The notes below the pieces were generated by a model. That model ran no database searches. It was not told where the DNA came from and saw only the letters and a program-made list of their open reading frames with translations. Position numbers and translations under genes: made by a program. Below are positions 1 to 7,592 of a stretch of DNA of 64,000 bases, one piece after another. The stretch is from Nocardioides sp. SYSU D00038 (GTDB lineage: Bacteria; Actinomycetota; Actinomycetes; Propionibacteriales; Nocardioidaceae), in contig NZ_JAFFJT010000026.1 in assembly GCF_016924665.1 (NCBI RefSeq), positions 62,001 through 126,000 of the forward strand, given 5' to 3'. Position 1 is the stretch's first letter. Each line of letters starts with the position of its first letter.

Positions 1-317
1 ACGTGCATGCCGAGCCGGTCGCACTCCTCGTGGGAGACCACGACCACCGACCAGGCCAGCGCCCGTCGCACCACCTGGTCGTAGCAGCGCTCGCGGGCAC
101 GGGCGGTGAGCAGCTTGGAGTCGGCGAGGCCCGGGACGATGCCCGCCCTGCCCGGCGGCAGGATCGCCGCGCCGGCGACGAGCGGGCCGGCGCAGGCGCC
201 GCGCCCGGCCTCGTCGACCCCCGCGACCAGGTCGATGCCGTGGCGGCGCAGCGCGCGCTCGTAGCCGTAGAGCCCGGCGTCGCGCCGGACCGTCGCACCG
301 CGAGGGAGCGTGCTCAC
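1..317 (-). CDS. rnhB: Ribonuclease HII, N-terminal part (runs off the left edge)
   Basis: RNase HII cleaves the RNA strand of RNA-DNA hybrids and removes misincorporated ribonucleotides in the cytoplasm. The visible part starts at GTG (317) and gives about 105 residues. It carries the family signature GVDEAGRGACAGP, which holds the first catalytic Asp-Glu pair, then LADSKLLT and a conserved region around SVVVVSHEECDRLGM. The C-terminal half, with the remaining catalytic acids, lies outside the window. The start overlaps the lepB stop by four bases (GTGA), so the two are translationally coupled. Identification is firm; only completeness is unknown. Confidence 0.93.
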   Translation of the reverse strand, partial: MSTLPRGATVRRDAGLYGYERALRRHGIDLVAGVDEAGRGACAGPLVAGAAILPPGRAGIVPGLADSKLLTARARERCYDQVVRRALAWSVVVVSHEECDRLGMH

Positions 318-1084
318 TTCTCCGGGTCGGGGACGTCGTCGAAGCTGTCGGCGCGGCCCACCCCGGAGAAGTGCGACAGCGGCCAGACCAGCGCGAACAC
401 CTTGCCGACCACGAGGTCGACCGGCACGAACTCCTGGCCGCTCACGCAGTCGGTCTCCTCGGGGGTGCACATGTGCACGGTCGAGTCGGCGGAGTCGTCG
501 CGGTGGTCGCCCATCACGAAGACGTGCCCCTCGGGCACCGGGCCGGCCTGCCAGCTGCAGTTGCCGGTCATCGGGCCGTTGCACTTGGCCTTCTTGCGGT
601 CGAGGGTGACGTAGTCGTCCTCGTCGAGCGCCTGGCCGTTGACCGAGATCCGGCCGTCGGCGTCGCAGCAGGTGATCACGTCGCCGGCGGTGCCGATCAC
701 CCGCTTCACCAGGTGGCCGCCCTCGGGGTAGAGGCCGACCTTCGCCAACAGCCCGGTGACGCCGCCCTCGGGGCCGGCGTCGGCGGCGCCCAGCCAGCCG
801 CCGGGGTCCTCGAAGACCACCACGTCGCCGCGCTCGGGCTCGCCGAACCAGTACGACGGCTTCTGCACCAGGATCCGGTCGTTCTTGACCAGCCCGGGCT
901 CCATCGACTCCGACGGGATGTAGAAGGCCTGCACCAGGAACGCCTTGATGACCACGGCGAGCACCAGCGCGAAGCCCAGCAGCAGCAGGCTCTCCTGCCA
1001 CACGGGGAGGCTGGCGCGCTTGCGCTCGGCCGGGTCGCCGCCCGGGTCGGACGACGTGGCCGGCGGGGCCTGCTCTGAGGTCAC
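314..1084 (-). CDS. lepB: Signal peptidase I
   Basis: Type I signal peptidase cuts signal peptides from exported proteins on the outer face of the membrane. The 256-residue product has a short cytoplasmic N-terminus, one hydrophobic anchor at about residues 32-52, the Ser box YIPSESMEP with the nucleophilic Ser, the Lys box around VKRVIGTAGD with the general base, and the C-terminal box GDHRDDSADS. It begins at GTG. It lies between rplS and rnhB, the usual actinobacterial order, and overlaps rnhB by four bases. Several cysteines (CC, CNG, NCS, CTPEETDC) sit in the extracytoplasmic part, which is not needed for catalysis and may mean disulfides. Confidence 0.96.
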   Translation of the reverse strand: MTSEQAPPATSSDPGGDPAERKRASLPVWQESLLLLGFALVLAVVIKAFLVQAFYIPSESMEPGLVKNDRILVQKPSYWFGEPERGDVVVFEDPGGWLGAADAGPEGGVTGLLAKVGLYPEGGHLVKRVIGTAGDVITCCDADGRISVNGQALDEDDYVTLDRKKAKCNGPMTGNCSWQAGPVPEGHVFVMGDHRDDSADSTVHMCTPEETDCVSGQEFVPVDLVVGKVFALVWPLSHFSGVGRADSFDDVPDPEK

Positions 1085-1137
1085 CGGGTGAGTGTAGGCA
1101 GCGGTCGGAGGCCGGTGCGGGTGAACGCGCGGGGCGC

Positions 1138-1488
1138 TCAGGCCTCGCGGCGCTCCTTGATCTTGGCGGCCTTGCCGCGCAGGTTGCGCAGGTAGTAGAG
1201 CTTCGCCCGGCGGACGTCACCGCGGGTGACGACCTCGATCTGCTCGAAGATCGGGGAGTTCAGCGGGAAGGTCCGCTCGACGCCGACACCGAAGGAGACC
1301 TTGCGGACGGTGAAGGTGCGACCGACACCGGAGCCGTGGATGCGGATCACCACGCCCTGGAAGACCTGGACGCGGGAGCGGTTGCCCTCGACGACCTTGA
1401 CGTGCACCTTGATGGTGTCACCGGCGCGGAAGGCGGGGACGTCGTCACGCTTGACGGCGTTGCCGATCTCGGCGATCACGTTGCTCAT
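1138..1488 (-). CDS. rplS: 50S ribosomal protein L19
   Basis: L19 sits at the 30S-50S interface. The 116-residue protein shows the typical features: N-terminal helix, then [19 protein letters not shown], the [13 protein letters not shown] segment, [22 protein letters not shown] and the basic end [24 protein letters not shown] start at 1488 with GAGGAG upstream. It lies upstream of lepB and downstream of trmD, but a 205-bp gap separates it from trmD, so it probably has its own promoter and a long leader. Length and sequence are normal for the family. Confidence 0.97.
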   Translation of the reverse strand: MSNVIAEIGNAVKRDDVPAFRAGDTIKVHVKVVEGNRSRVQVFQGVVIRIHGSGVGRTFTVRKVSFGVGVERTFPLNSPIFEQIEVVTRGDVRRAKLYYLRNLRGKAAKIKERREA

Positions 1489-1662
1489 GATTTCTCCTCG
1501 CGAGTGCCACAGGTCAACCGCGGTGTGGATCGATGGTTCTCGTGTTGTGGTGCCCAGTCGTGGGGGCCGGCGGCGCCGTCCTCCCCCTGTGGCAGGAGGT
1601 GGCGCGGACCCCTCCGGACGTGTCCTCGGGCGGTCCCTGTTTGGCCGACTGGCCGAGGGATG

Positions 1663-1691
1663 AGTCTGCCACAGGGCCGCTGACCGGCGGA
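1663..1691 (-). promoter_or_regulatory. Candidate rplS promoter
   Basis: On the minus strand a TGGCAGACT block gives a -10-like hexamer CAGACT at 1663-1668. The same nonamer occurs upstream of rpsP. A GC-rich, weak -35 lies about 17-19 bases further up. If used, transcription starts near 1656 and leaves a leader of about 168 nt before rplS. The gap 1489-1693 holds no other gene. It also has an inverted repeat with perfect 11-base arms at 1585-1595 and 1666-1676. Confidence 0.35.
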
Positions 1692-1693
1692 AA

Positions 1694-2854
1694 TCAGCGC
1701 ACCGGCTTGGTCAGCACCACGGCCGACGGCGGCGGGTCGAGGTCGGGGCGCAGCCGGAACCCGGCCCGCTGGTACATCCGGATGTTGCGGACGCTGCCGG
1801 CGCCCGTGAACAGCGTGTACGACGTGGTGGTGGGCGGCGCGACCCGCTGGGCGTGCTCGAGCAGCAGCCGGCCCAGGCCGCGGCCCTGCACGTCGGGCGC
1901 CACCATGATCCGGCCGATGTCCCACACGGTGCCGCCCGGCTCCGCCAGCCGGCCGCGCACGGCGCCGACCAGCCGGCCGTGGGCGCGCACGACGTACCAG
2001 TCCCAGGTCCGCAGCGACGCGCGCAGGTCGTCGAGCGACTCGTGCAGCGCGGGGATGTCGGTGATCGTGTCGTTGTCGATGGCCTCCTGCACCCAGCAGG
2101 CGCGCTGGAGGGTGAGCAGCTCCGCGGCATCGCCCGGCACGGCGGGCACCACCTCCCACTCCCCCGCGACGGTGCTGGCGTGGAGCAGGTCGGGACGCCG
2201 CTCGGCGGTGCGCTGCTCGGCCTGCCGGCGCCGCCAGTGCGCGATCGCGCCGTGGTCGCCCGAGAGCAGCACCGGCGGTACGTCGAGGCCGCGCCAGGAG
2301 GCGGGCTTGGTGTAGACGGGGTACTCCAGCAGACCGCCCTCGTGGCTCTCCTCGGTCAGCGAGCCGGGGTTGCCCATGAAGCCGGGCAGCAGCCGTACCA
2401 CCGCCTCGGTGACCGCCAGCGCGGCGACCTCGCCGCCGTTGAGCACGTAGTCCCCGAGCGAGACCTCGAGCAGCTCGGCCCGCCCCGCGACGTGGTCGAG
2501 CACCCGCTGGTCGATGCCCTCGTAGCGCCCGCAGGCGAAGACCAGTCGGTCGCGGGTGGCCAGCTCGCGGGCGAGCGGCTGGTCGAACCGGCGCCCCGAG
2601 GGGGTCGGCACGACGACGGTCGCCCCGTCGACCTCGAGCGCGTCGAGGGCCTCGCCCCAGGGCTCGGGCCGCATCACCATGCCGGGCCCGCCGCCGTAGG
2701 GGGTGTCGTCGACGGTCCGGTGCCGGTCGGAGGTCCAGGTGCGCAGGTCGTGGACGTGCACGTCGAGCAGCCCGCTGCTCGCCGCCCGGCCGGGCAGCGA
2801 GAGCGCGAGCGGGGCGAAGAAGTCGGGGAAGATCGTGAGGTAGTCCAGGCGCAC
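1694..2854 (-). CDS. trmD: tRNA (guanine-37-N1)-methyltransferase fused to a GNAT acetyltransferase domain
   Basis: TrmD methylates G37 of tRNAs using S-adenosylmethionine, which prevents frameshifting. Residues 1 to about 235 are a complete Trm[12 protein letters not shown], the [11 protein letters not shown] motif, [12 protein letters not shown], and the knot segment [20 protein letters not shown]. From about residue 240 there is a second domain with GNAT features: a [21 protein letters not shown] acetyl-CoA motif and a [11 protein letters not shown] end. The two are in one unbroken frame of 386 residues. I chose the GTG at 2854 because it gives [10 protein letters not shown] and has GAGG six bases upstream; GTG at 2866 overlaps the rimM stop and is the alternative. 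The substrate of the acetyltransferase part is unknown. Confidence 0.92.
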   Translation of the reverse strand: MRLDYLTIFPDFFAPLALSLPGRAASSGLLDVHVHDLRTWTSDRHRTVDDTPYGGGPGMVMRPEPWGEALDALEVDGATVVVPTPSGRRFDQPLARELATRDRLVFACGRYEGIDQRVLDHVAGRAELLEVSLGDYVLNGGEVAALAVTEAVVRLLPGFMGNPGSLTEESHEGGLLEYPVYTKPASWRGLDVPPVLLSGDHGAIAHWRRRQAEQRTAERRPDLLHASTVAGEWEVVPAVPGDAAELLTLQRACWVQEAIDNDTITDIPALHESLDDLRASLRTWDWYVVRAHGRLVGAVRGRLAEPGGTVWDIGRIMVAPDVQGRGLGRLLLEHAQRVAPPTTTSYTLFTGAGSVRNIRMYQRAGFRLRPDLDPPPSAVVLTKPVR

Positions 2855-2862
2855 GGCGAGCC

Positions 2863-3414
2863 TCACTCCTCGTCGGGGAACGGCGTCAGCAGGCCGGGCC
2901 GGTCGGCGACGACCACCCGGCCGCCCTCGAGGTCGACCTCGGGGACCAGCGCGGTGACGAACGGCACCAGCGCGTCGCGGCCGTCGGTCGTGCGGACCGA
3001 CAGCAGGTCCTGGGCACCGCCCGGCACCAGCTCGACCACCTCGCCGAGCGGCGTGCCGTCGAGGTCGGTGACCCGCAGCCCGACGAGCTGGTGGGCGTAG
3101 TACTCGTCGGGGTCGTCGGGCGTCGCGTCGGCGGGCAGGTCGGCGTGCAGCACGAGGCCGCGGGCCGCCTCGGCCGCCGTCCGGTCGGCGAGCTCGGCGA
3201 AGCGCACCAGCAGGGTGGCCTGGTGGCGGCGCGAGCCGGTGACCGTGAGCGTGCGCAGCGTGCTCGCCGAGCCCCGGGGCGTCTCGACCCGCAGCACCGA
3301 ACCCGGGGCGAACCGTCGCTCGGGCTCGTCGGTGCGCACGTCGACGGTGACCTCGCCCCGGATGCCGTGGGGCTTGCCCACGCGGCCCACGACGACGTCC
3401 ACGGTGTCGGTCAC
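2863..3414 (-). CDS. rimM: 16S rRNA processing protein RimM
   Basis: RimM is a 30S maturation factor that binds S19 and helps assemble the 3' domain of 16S rRNA. The 183-residue product has the N-terminal RimM beta barrel ([18 protein letters not shown]) and the C-terminal PRC-barrel region ([36 protein letters not shown]). The GTG start at 3414 is set by AGGAGGA just upstream. An upstream extension in the same frame is only the translated pentamer repeat and has no ribosome binding site. The gene ends four bases inside a possible trmD start. The order rpsP-khpA-rimM-trmD is the conserved bacterial one. Confidence 0.95.
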   Translation of the reverse strand: MTDTVDVVVGRVGKPHGIRGEVTVDVRTDEPERRFAPGSVLRVETPRGSASTLRTLTVTGSRRHQATLLVRFAELADRTAAEAARGLVLHADLPADATPDDPDEYYAHQLVGLRVTDLDGTPLGEVVELVPGGAQDLLSVRTTDGRDALVPFVTALVPEVDLEGGRVVVADRPGLLTPFPDEE

Positions 3415-3422
3415 GGGTCCTC

Positions 3423-3487
3423 CTGGGCTGGGCTGGGCTGGGCTGGGCTGGGCTGGGCCGGGCTGGGCTGGGCTGGGCCGGGCTGGG
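3423..3487. repeat. Thirteen-unit CTGGG pentamer tandem repeat next to the rimM ribosome binding site
   Basis: Thirteen uninterrupted 5-bp units, read as CTGGG on the plus strand and CCCAG on the transcribed strand. Two units (3458 and 3478) are CCGGG variants. The array sits directly against the AGGAGGA of rimM and downstream of the khpA hairpin. It is non-coding, so changes in unit number would alter the distance from hairpin to ribosome binding site without breaking a gene. Confidence 0.93.
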
Positions 3488-3510
3488 CGGGCGGCGGTGG
3501 AAATGCCGAA

Positions 3511-3543
3511 CGGGTGCCGCCCCCGCGAGGGGGACGGCACCCG
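3511..3543 (-). terminator. Strong hairpin after khpA
   Basis: A 9-bp stem (CGGGTGCCG with CGGCACCCG) stacked on a 5-bp C/G stem, with a GCGA-type loop and one bulged base. It lies about 50 bases beyond the khpA stop and upstream of the pentamer array. No U-run follows on the transcribed strand, so it may attenuate rather than fully terminate before rimM-trmD. Confidence 0.5.
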
Positions 3544-3595
3544 TCCGAGCGGGTTCGGTGCCGAGCCGGTCGGCGCCGTCGGGGCTGGTCGGGCC

Positions 3596-3838
3596 TCAGC
3601 GACGCCGGTCGACGTCGACGAAGTCGACCCGCGCGCCGCCGCGGCCGGCGAGGGCGGAGACGACGGTGCGGAACGCCGTGGCGGTGCGACCGCCGCGGCC
3701 GATGACCTTGCCGAGGTCGTCGGGGTGGACCCGGACCTCGAGCAGCGAGCCGCGGCGCAGCTGCTTGTCACGGACCACGACGTCGTCGGGGTTGTCGACG
3801 ACACCGCGGACCAGGTGCTCGAGCGCCTCGGCCAGCAT
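3596..3838 (-). CDS. khpA: KH-domain RNA-binding protein KhpA
   Basis: An 80-residue single KH domain protein. KhpA binds RNA, often as a dimer with KhpB, and is linked to cell division and small-RNA biology in Gram-positive bacteria. The RNA-binding GxxG loop is visible as IGRGGRTATAFR at about residues 45-56, flanked by the expected beta strands (LEVRVHPDDLGKV and ARVDFVDV). ATG start at 3838, five bases after the rpsP stop, so the two are co-transcribed. Length is normal for the family. Confidence 0.94.
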   Translation of the reverse strand: MLAEALEHLVRGVVDNPDDVVVRDKQLRRGSLLEVRVHPDDLGKVIGRGGRTATAFRTVVSALAGRGGARVDFVDVDRRR

Positions 3839-3843
3839 CGCGC

Positions 3844-4392
3844 TCAGGCCTCGGCCTTGTCGGCGTCGGCAGCGGCGGGCTCGGCGGCCTCGGTCGACTC
3901 GGCGGCCGGGGCCTCCTCGGTCGACTCGGTCGCCTCGGTCGCCTCGGCGTCAGCAGCGTCGGCGGCCGGCGCCTCGGCGGCGGGCTCGTCGTCCTTCTTG
4001 GCCTTCTTCGCGGCGGCCTTCTTGGTGACGGCGTCACCGCGGGGCTCGCTCTGCGCGTCCTTGAGGGCCTCGTTGAAGACGTCGATCTTGTCGCGCTTGG
4101 GCTCGGCGGTGCGGAGGGTGCCCTCGGCGCCCGGCTCGCCCTTGTACTTCTGCCAGTCACCGGTGATCTTGAGGATCGCGGCGACGGCGTCGCTCGGCTG
4201 CGCGCCGACGCCGAGCCAGTACTGCGCCCGGTCGGAGACGACGTCGATGTACGACGGGTCCTCCTTGGGGTGGTACTTGCCGATCTCCTCGATCACCCGT
4301 CCGTCGCGCTTCTTGCGCGAGTCGACGACGACGATGCGGTACTGCGGCACCCGGATCTTGCCCAGGCGCTTCAAACGGATCTTGACGGCCAC
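3844..4392 (-). CDS. rpsP: 30S ribosomal protein S16 with acidic C-terminal tail
   Basis: S16 is an early assembly protein of the 30S body. Residues 1-90 are classical S16 ([53 protein letters not shown]). After about residue 115 comes a low-complexity tail rich in Ala, Glu, Asp and Lys, giving 182 residues instead of about 80-90. Such tails are common in actinobacterial S16. The GTG at 4392 gives MAVKIRL and has GAGGAG upstream. The frame is open far upstream in this GC-rich DNA, but without S16 similarity. It heads the rpsP-khpA-rimM-trmD operon. Confidence 0.95.
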   Translation of the reverse strand: MAVKIRLKRLGKIRVPQYRIVVVDSRKKRDGRVIEEIGKYHPKEDPSYIDVVSDRAQYWLGVGAQPSDAVAAILKITGDWQKYKGEPGAEGTLRTAEPKRDKIDVFNEALKDAQSEPRGDAVTKKAAAKKAKKDDEPAAEAPAADAADAEATEATESTEEAPAAESTEAAEPAAADADKAEA

Positions 4393-4523
4393 GTCTGTGG
4401 TGTCTCCTCGGATCTGGTGTGTGGGTGAAGCCGCCGTCACCAGGTGGGGAACACCGGGCCGGTTGCTTCGATGGGCCTCGCCGCGCCGGAGAGAGGGGCC
4501 GGACGCGCAGGACTCAGCGGGCA

Positions 4524-4552
4524 AGTCTGCCAGAACGTGCGCCCCCGTCGAA
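4524..4552 (-). promoter_or_regulatory. Candidate rpsP promoter
   Basis: On the minus strand TTCGAC (4547-4552) and CAGACT (4524-4529) are 17 bases apart. The -10 lies in the same TGGCAGACT block seen before rplS. The predicted leader to the rpsP start is about 125 nt. The gap 4393-4574 holds no other gene. Confidence 0.42.
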
Positions 4553-4574
4553 ATCCGGCCGGCAGCCCCTCTGC

Positions 4575-5645
4575 CTAGGCCACCACCGCGCCGCGGAGCA
4601 CCACCCGGGCCGGACGGCCGAGCACGGAGAGGTCGGCGAGGGGGTCGGCGTCGTAGACGCAGAAGTCGGCCTCGGCGCCCTCCTCGAGACCGCTCCAGCC
4701 GAGCCAGACACGACCCTGCCACGAGGCCTGGGCCAGCACGTAGTCGGCCGGCAGCCCCATCTCGCTCATCGCCAGCACCTCCCCCACGAGGTCGCCGTGG
4801 CGGGCCACGCCCCCGCCGTCGGTGCCGACGTAGAGCGCCACGCCCGCGTCGTAGGCCGACATCAGGGCCTCGCGGCGCCGGGCGTCCAGGTCGTCCATGG
4901 TGGCGGCGTAGGCGGGGTACTTCTCGCGGCCGGCGTCGGCGAGCTGGGGGAACTTCGCGGTCTGCTGCACGGTCGGCACCAGTGCGACCCCGGCGGCGGC
5001 CATCTGCTCGACCTGGTCGACCGAGAGGCCGGTGCCGTGCTCGATGCAGTCGATGCCGGCGTCGAGCAGGCCCTGCAGCACGTCGTGGCCGAAGCAGTGC
5101 GCCGTGACCCGGGCGCCCTCGGCGTGGGCGGCCGCGATCGCGGCGGCGAAGGCCTCGGCGGGGAACGACGGCGCCAGGTCGCCCTCCTCGCGCGAGATCC
5201 AGTCGCCCACGAGCTTGACCCAGCCGTCGCCGGCCCGGGCCTCCCGGGCGGCCGCGGTCGGGAGGTCGTCGGGCTCGACCTCGTCGGCGTAGTTGCGGAT
5301 GTAGCGGCGGGTGCGGGCCAGGTGGCGGCCGGCCCGGATCAGTCGCGGCAGGTCGTCGCGCTCGTGCACCCACCGGGTGTCGGCCGGCGACCCGCAGTCG
5401 CGCAGCAGCAGGATGCCGGCGTCGCGGTCGAGCAGCGCCTGCTGCTCGGTCTCCTCGTCGTCGACGGCGCCGCCGTCCTCGAGCCCGAGGTGGTTGTGGG
5501 CGTCGACCAGGCCCGGCACGATCCAGCCGCGCGCGGCGGTCTCGGCGCCGGGCTGGCGCTCGTAGGTGACCCGCCCGCCCACGACGTAGAGGTCGCGGGT
5601 CTCGCCGTCGGGCAGCACCGGGCCGGTGAAGCGGAGCGCCGTCAT
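4575..5645 (-). CDS. Metal-dependent amidohydrolase family protein
   Basis: A 356-residue member of the amidohydrolase superfamily (TIM-barrel hydrolases acting on C-N bonds). Visible metal-site features are VDAHNHLG at about residue 48 (the HxH motif), VKLVGDW with the bridging Lys, [15 protein letters not shown] and VGTDGGG with the last Asp ligand. The ends form the usual small beta sandwich (composite domain). It resembles the imidazolonepropionase/prolidase-like branch, but the substrate cannot be read from sequence. ATG at 5645. It is divergent from the ROK gene, separated by about 120 bases that must hold both promoters. Confidence 0.85.
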   Translation of the reverse strand: MTALRFTGPVLPDGETRDLYVVGGRVTYERQPGAETAARGWIVPGLVDAHNHLGLEDGGAVDDEETEQQALLDRDAGILLLRDCGSPADTRWVHERDDLPRLIRAGRHLARTRRYIRNYADEVEPDDLPTAAAREARAGDGWVKLVGDWISREEGDLAPSFPAEAFAAAIAAAHAEGARVTAHCFGHDVLQGLLDAGIDCIEHGTGLSVDQVEQMAAAGVALVPTVQQTAKFPQLADAGREKYPAYAATMDDLDARRREALMSAYDAGVALYVGTDGGGVARHGDLVGEVLAMSEMGLPADYVLAQASWQGRVWLGWSGLEEGAEADFCVYDADPLADLSVLGRPARVVLRGAVVA

Positions 5646-5765
5646 GGCGGCGACGCTACCGGGCCGGCGCGCGGGGTCACCCCGGTGCACTTCGTCACGG
5701 CCCTGACGCAATGAGCTGCCGATCGGAGCGTTTTCATCCCCTCCCCGGAGGAATACCATCGACGG

Positions 5766-6929
5766 ATGGTCAGTCCCGGCTCGCTGGAGCGCCTGCGCGC
5801 GGGCAACCGGCGGGCGATCACCTCGCTGCTGGCCGGCGAGGGGCCGATGAGCCGGGCCGACCTGGCCCGCGGCACCGGTCTGTCGCGCACGACCGTGTCG
5901 AGCCTGATCGCCGACCTGATCGCGACCGGCCACGTCACCGAGACCGCCGCCCGCGGCAAGCCGCACAAGGGAGGCAGCGGCCGTCCGCCCCTGCTGGTGA
6001 CGCTCAGCGCGCCGGCCGGCGGCGTGGCCGGCGTCGACCTGGGGCACGGCCACGTGCGGGTGGCGGTGGCCGACCGGACGGGCACGGTGCTCACCGAGGA
6101 GCACGTGCTGCTCGACGTCGACGCCCAGGGCACCGCGGCGCTCGACCGGGCCGCCGCCCTGGTGCGCGACGGCCTGGCCCGCGCGGGGCTCGAGGAGGCC
6201 GATCTCCAGGCCGTCGGCATGTGCGTGCCGGCGCCGGTCGACCGGCGCTCGGCCCGGGTCAGCACCGGGATCATGCCGCGCTGGAGCGGCCTGCAGCCGG
6301 CCGAGGAGCTCGAGCGCCGGCTCGGCGTCACCGTGGTCGCCGACAACGACGCCAACCTCGGCGCCCTGGCCGAGCTCGGGCACGGCGCGGCCGGCGGCGC
6401 CCACGACGTCATCTACCTCAAGATCGCCAGCGGGGTCGGCGCCGGCATCGTGCTGGGCGGGCGGCTGCACCGCGGGGCCAGCGGCACCGCCGGCGAGATC
6501 GGCCACGTCCAGATCGGCGAGGACGGCCAGGTCTGCCGCTGCGGCAACCGCGGCTGCCTGGAGACGCTGGTCTCCGCCCCGCGCCTGGTGGCGCTGCTGC
6601 AGCCGGCGTACGACGAGGTGCTGAGCGTCGAGCGGGTGCTCGAGCTCGACGCCGCGGGCGACGTCGGCGTGCGGCGGGTGCTGTCGGACGCCGGCCGCAC
6701 CATCGGCCGCGCGGTCGCCGACCTCGCCAACAGCCTCAACCCCCAGCTGGTCGTCGTCGGCGGCTCGCTCGGCACCTCCGCCTCGCTGCTCGAGGGCCTG
6801 CGCGGCGCCATCGACCGCTACGCCCAGCCCGCCACCGCCGCCGCCGTCTCGGTCGCCCCCGGCCGCCTCGGCGACCGCGCCGAGGTCGCCGGCGCCGTAG
6901 CCCTCGCCATCGCCCGCGTCTCCGCCTGA
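5766..6929 (+). CDS. ROK family transcriptional regulator / sugar kinase homolog
   Basis: A 387-residue ROK (repressor, ORF, kinase) protein. Residues 1-75 form a winged helix-turn-helix (MSRADLARGTGLSRTTVSSL then GHVTE). The rest is an actin-fold sugar-binding domain: GVDLGHGHVRVAVAD for phosphate binding, VVADNDANLGA with the catalytic-type Asp, the GTAGEIGHVQI motif, and the zinc site CRCGNRGCLE. This XylR/NagC-type layout points to a sugar-responsive repressor. The ligand is unknown and no sugar operon lies beside it. Its 3' end faces the NYN gene, with the hairpin repeat array between. Confidence 0.9.
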   Translation: MVSPGSLERLRAGNRRAITSLLAGEGPMSRADLARGTGLSRTTVSSLIADLIATGHVTETAARGKPHKGGSGRPPLLVTLSAPAGGVAGVDLGHGHVRVAVADRTGTVLTEEHVLLDVDAQGTAALDRAAALVRDGLARAGLEEADLQAVGMCVPAPVDRRSARVSTGIMPRWSGLQPAEELERRLGVTVVADNDANLGALAELGHGAAGGAHDVIYLKIASGVGAGIVLGGRLHRGASGTAGEIGHVQIGEDGQVCRCGNRGCLETLVSAPRLVALLQPAYDEVLSVERVLELDAAGDVGVRRVLSDAGRTIGRAVADLANSLNPQLVVVGGSLGTSASLLEGLRGAIDRYAQPATAAAVSVAPGRLGDRAEVAGAVALAIARVSA

Positions 6930-6940
6930 CCCCGCCCACC

Positions 6941-6980
6941 GCGCGGTGGTCGCGGCCGCCGCGCGGTGGTCACGGCCCGG
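6941..6980. repeat. 20-bp direct repeat after the ROK gene
   Basis: Two adjacent copies of a 20-bp block beginning GCGCGGTGGT, at 6941-6960 and 6961-6980, differing at a few positions. They lie just after the ROK stop codon and before the 73-bp hairpin array, in the same non-coding gap. Confidence 0.75.
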
Positions 6981-6989
6981 CGCGGGCGA

Positions 6990-7183
6990 TAGTCCGTGAC
7001 GTTTCGCACCCACCGAAGACCCGAACGTCACGGACTACCGCGGCCCGATTACCCGAAACCGGTAGTCCGTGACCTTTCGCACCCACCGAAGACCCGAACG
7101 TCACGGACTACCGCGGCCCGATCACCCGAAACCGGTAGTCCGTGACCTTTCGCACCCACCGAGGACCCAAACGTCACAGACTA
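6990..7183. repeat. Three 73-bp hairpin repeats, family 1, at a convergent gene end
   Basis: Three copies start at 6990, 7063 and 7136, exactly 73 bp apart. Each has a left arm TAGTCCGTGACGTT and a right arm AACGTCACGGACTA, or variants with 1-2 changes, around a loop of about 20 bases; outer ends are at 7037, 7110 and 7183. The array fills the gap between the ROK gene (plus) and the NYN gene (minus). Either strand would form the hairpins in RNA, so a two-way terminator role is possible. The same family recurs at 37189-37320 and 58254-58316. Confidence 0.93.
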
Positions 7184-7216
7184 CCGCGCCCCGACCCTCG
7201 AGCAGCGCGGTAGGCC

Positions 7217-7588
7217 TCAGTCGAGCTGGTCGAGCAGCCAGGAGGGGCTGAGGGCGAGGGCGCCGGCCCCCTCGACGCGGGCCTGGAGCATCCGGTCAGC
7301 GGTGACGACGGTGACCCGGTCGCCCCGCTCGGTGGCCTCGCTGGCGGCGGCGACGATCGCGTCGTCGCCGGAGCGGGGCGCGTGGACGGTGCGGACGTGG
7401 GCGTCGCGGCCGGGGCGGACGCCGCCCTTGGCCCCGCCCTCCAGCACCAGCACGACCTCGTCGTGGGGCAGGTCGGCGACCAGGAGCCGCTCGTGGAGGC
7501 GGCGAGCCGCGCCCGCGCGGTCCTTCCACCAGCCGTCGGGGCGCGAACCCACGACGTTGGCGCCGTCGACGACGAGGACGGTGGCCAC
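7217..7588 (-). CDS. NYN/PIN-like domain protein, putative ribonuclease
   Basis: A 123-residue protein with the NYN (Nedd4-BP1/YacP nuclease) pattern: VLVVDGANVVG at the N-terminus with the first acidic residue, SGDDAIVAAA in the middle and VTVVTADRML with a further Asp. These acids would form the PIN-like metal site. The family includes RNA-processing nucleases, but the target is not known for this branch. It lies four bases after the ffh stop on the same strand and is probably co-transcribed with it. Its 3' end faces the 73-bp hairpin array. Family assignment is good; activity is inference. Confidence 0.75.
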   Translation of the reverse strand: MATVLVVDGANVVGSRPDGWWKDRAGAARRLHERLLVADLPHDEVVLVLEGGAKGGVRPGRDAHVRTVHAPRSGDDAIVAAASEATERGDRVTVVTADRMLQARVEGAGALALSPSWLLDQLD

Positions 7589-7592
7589 CGGC

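Noticed and set aside
371..1078. Long plus-strand open frame opposite lepB
   Set aside because: A shadow of lepB: high GC keeps opposite frames open. The translation is low in hydrophobic order and matches no family.
6990..7183. Tandem small RNA or toxin-antitoxin genes
   Set aside because: No promoter or open frame is visible; copies are hairpins in a convergent gap, better explained as terminators or palindromic repeats.
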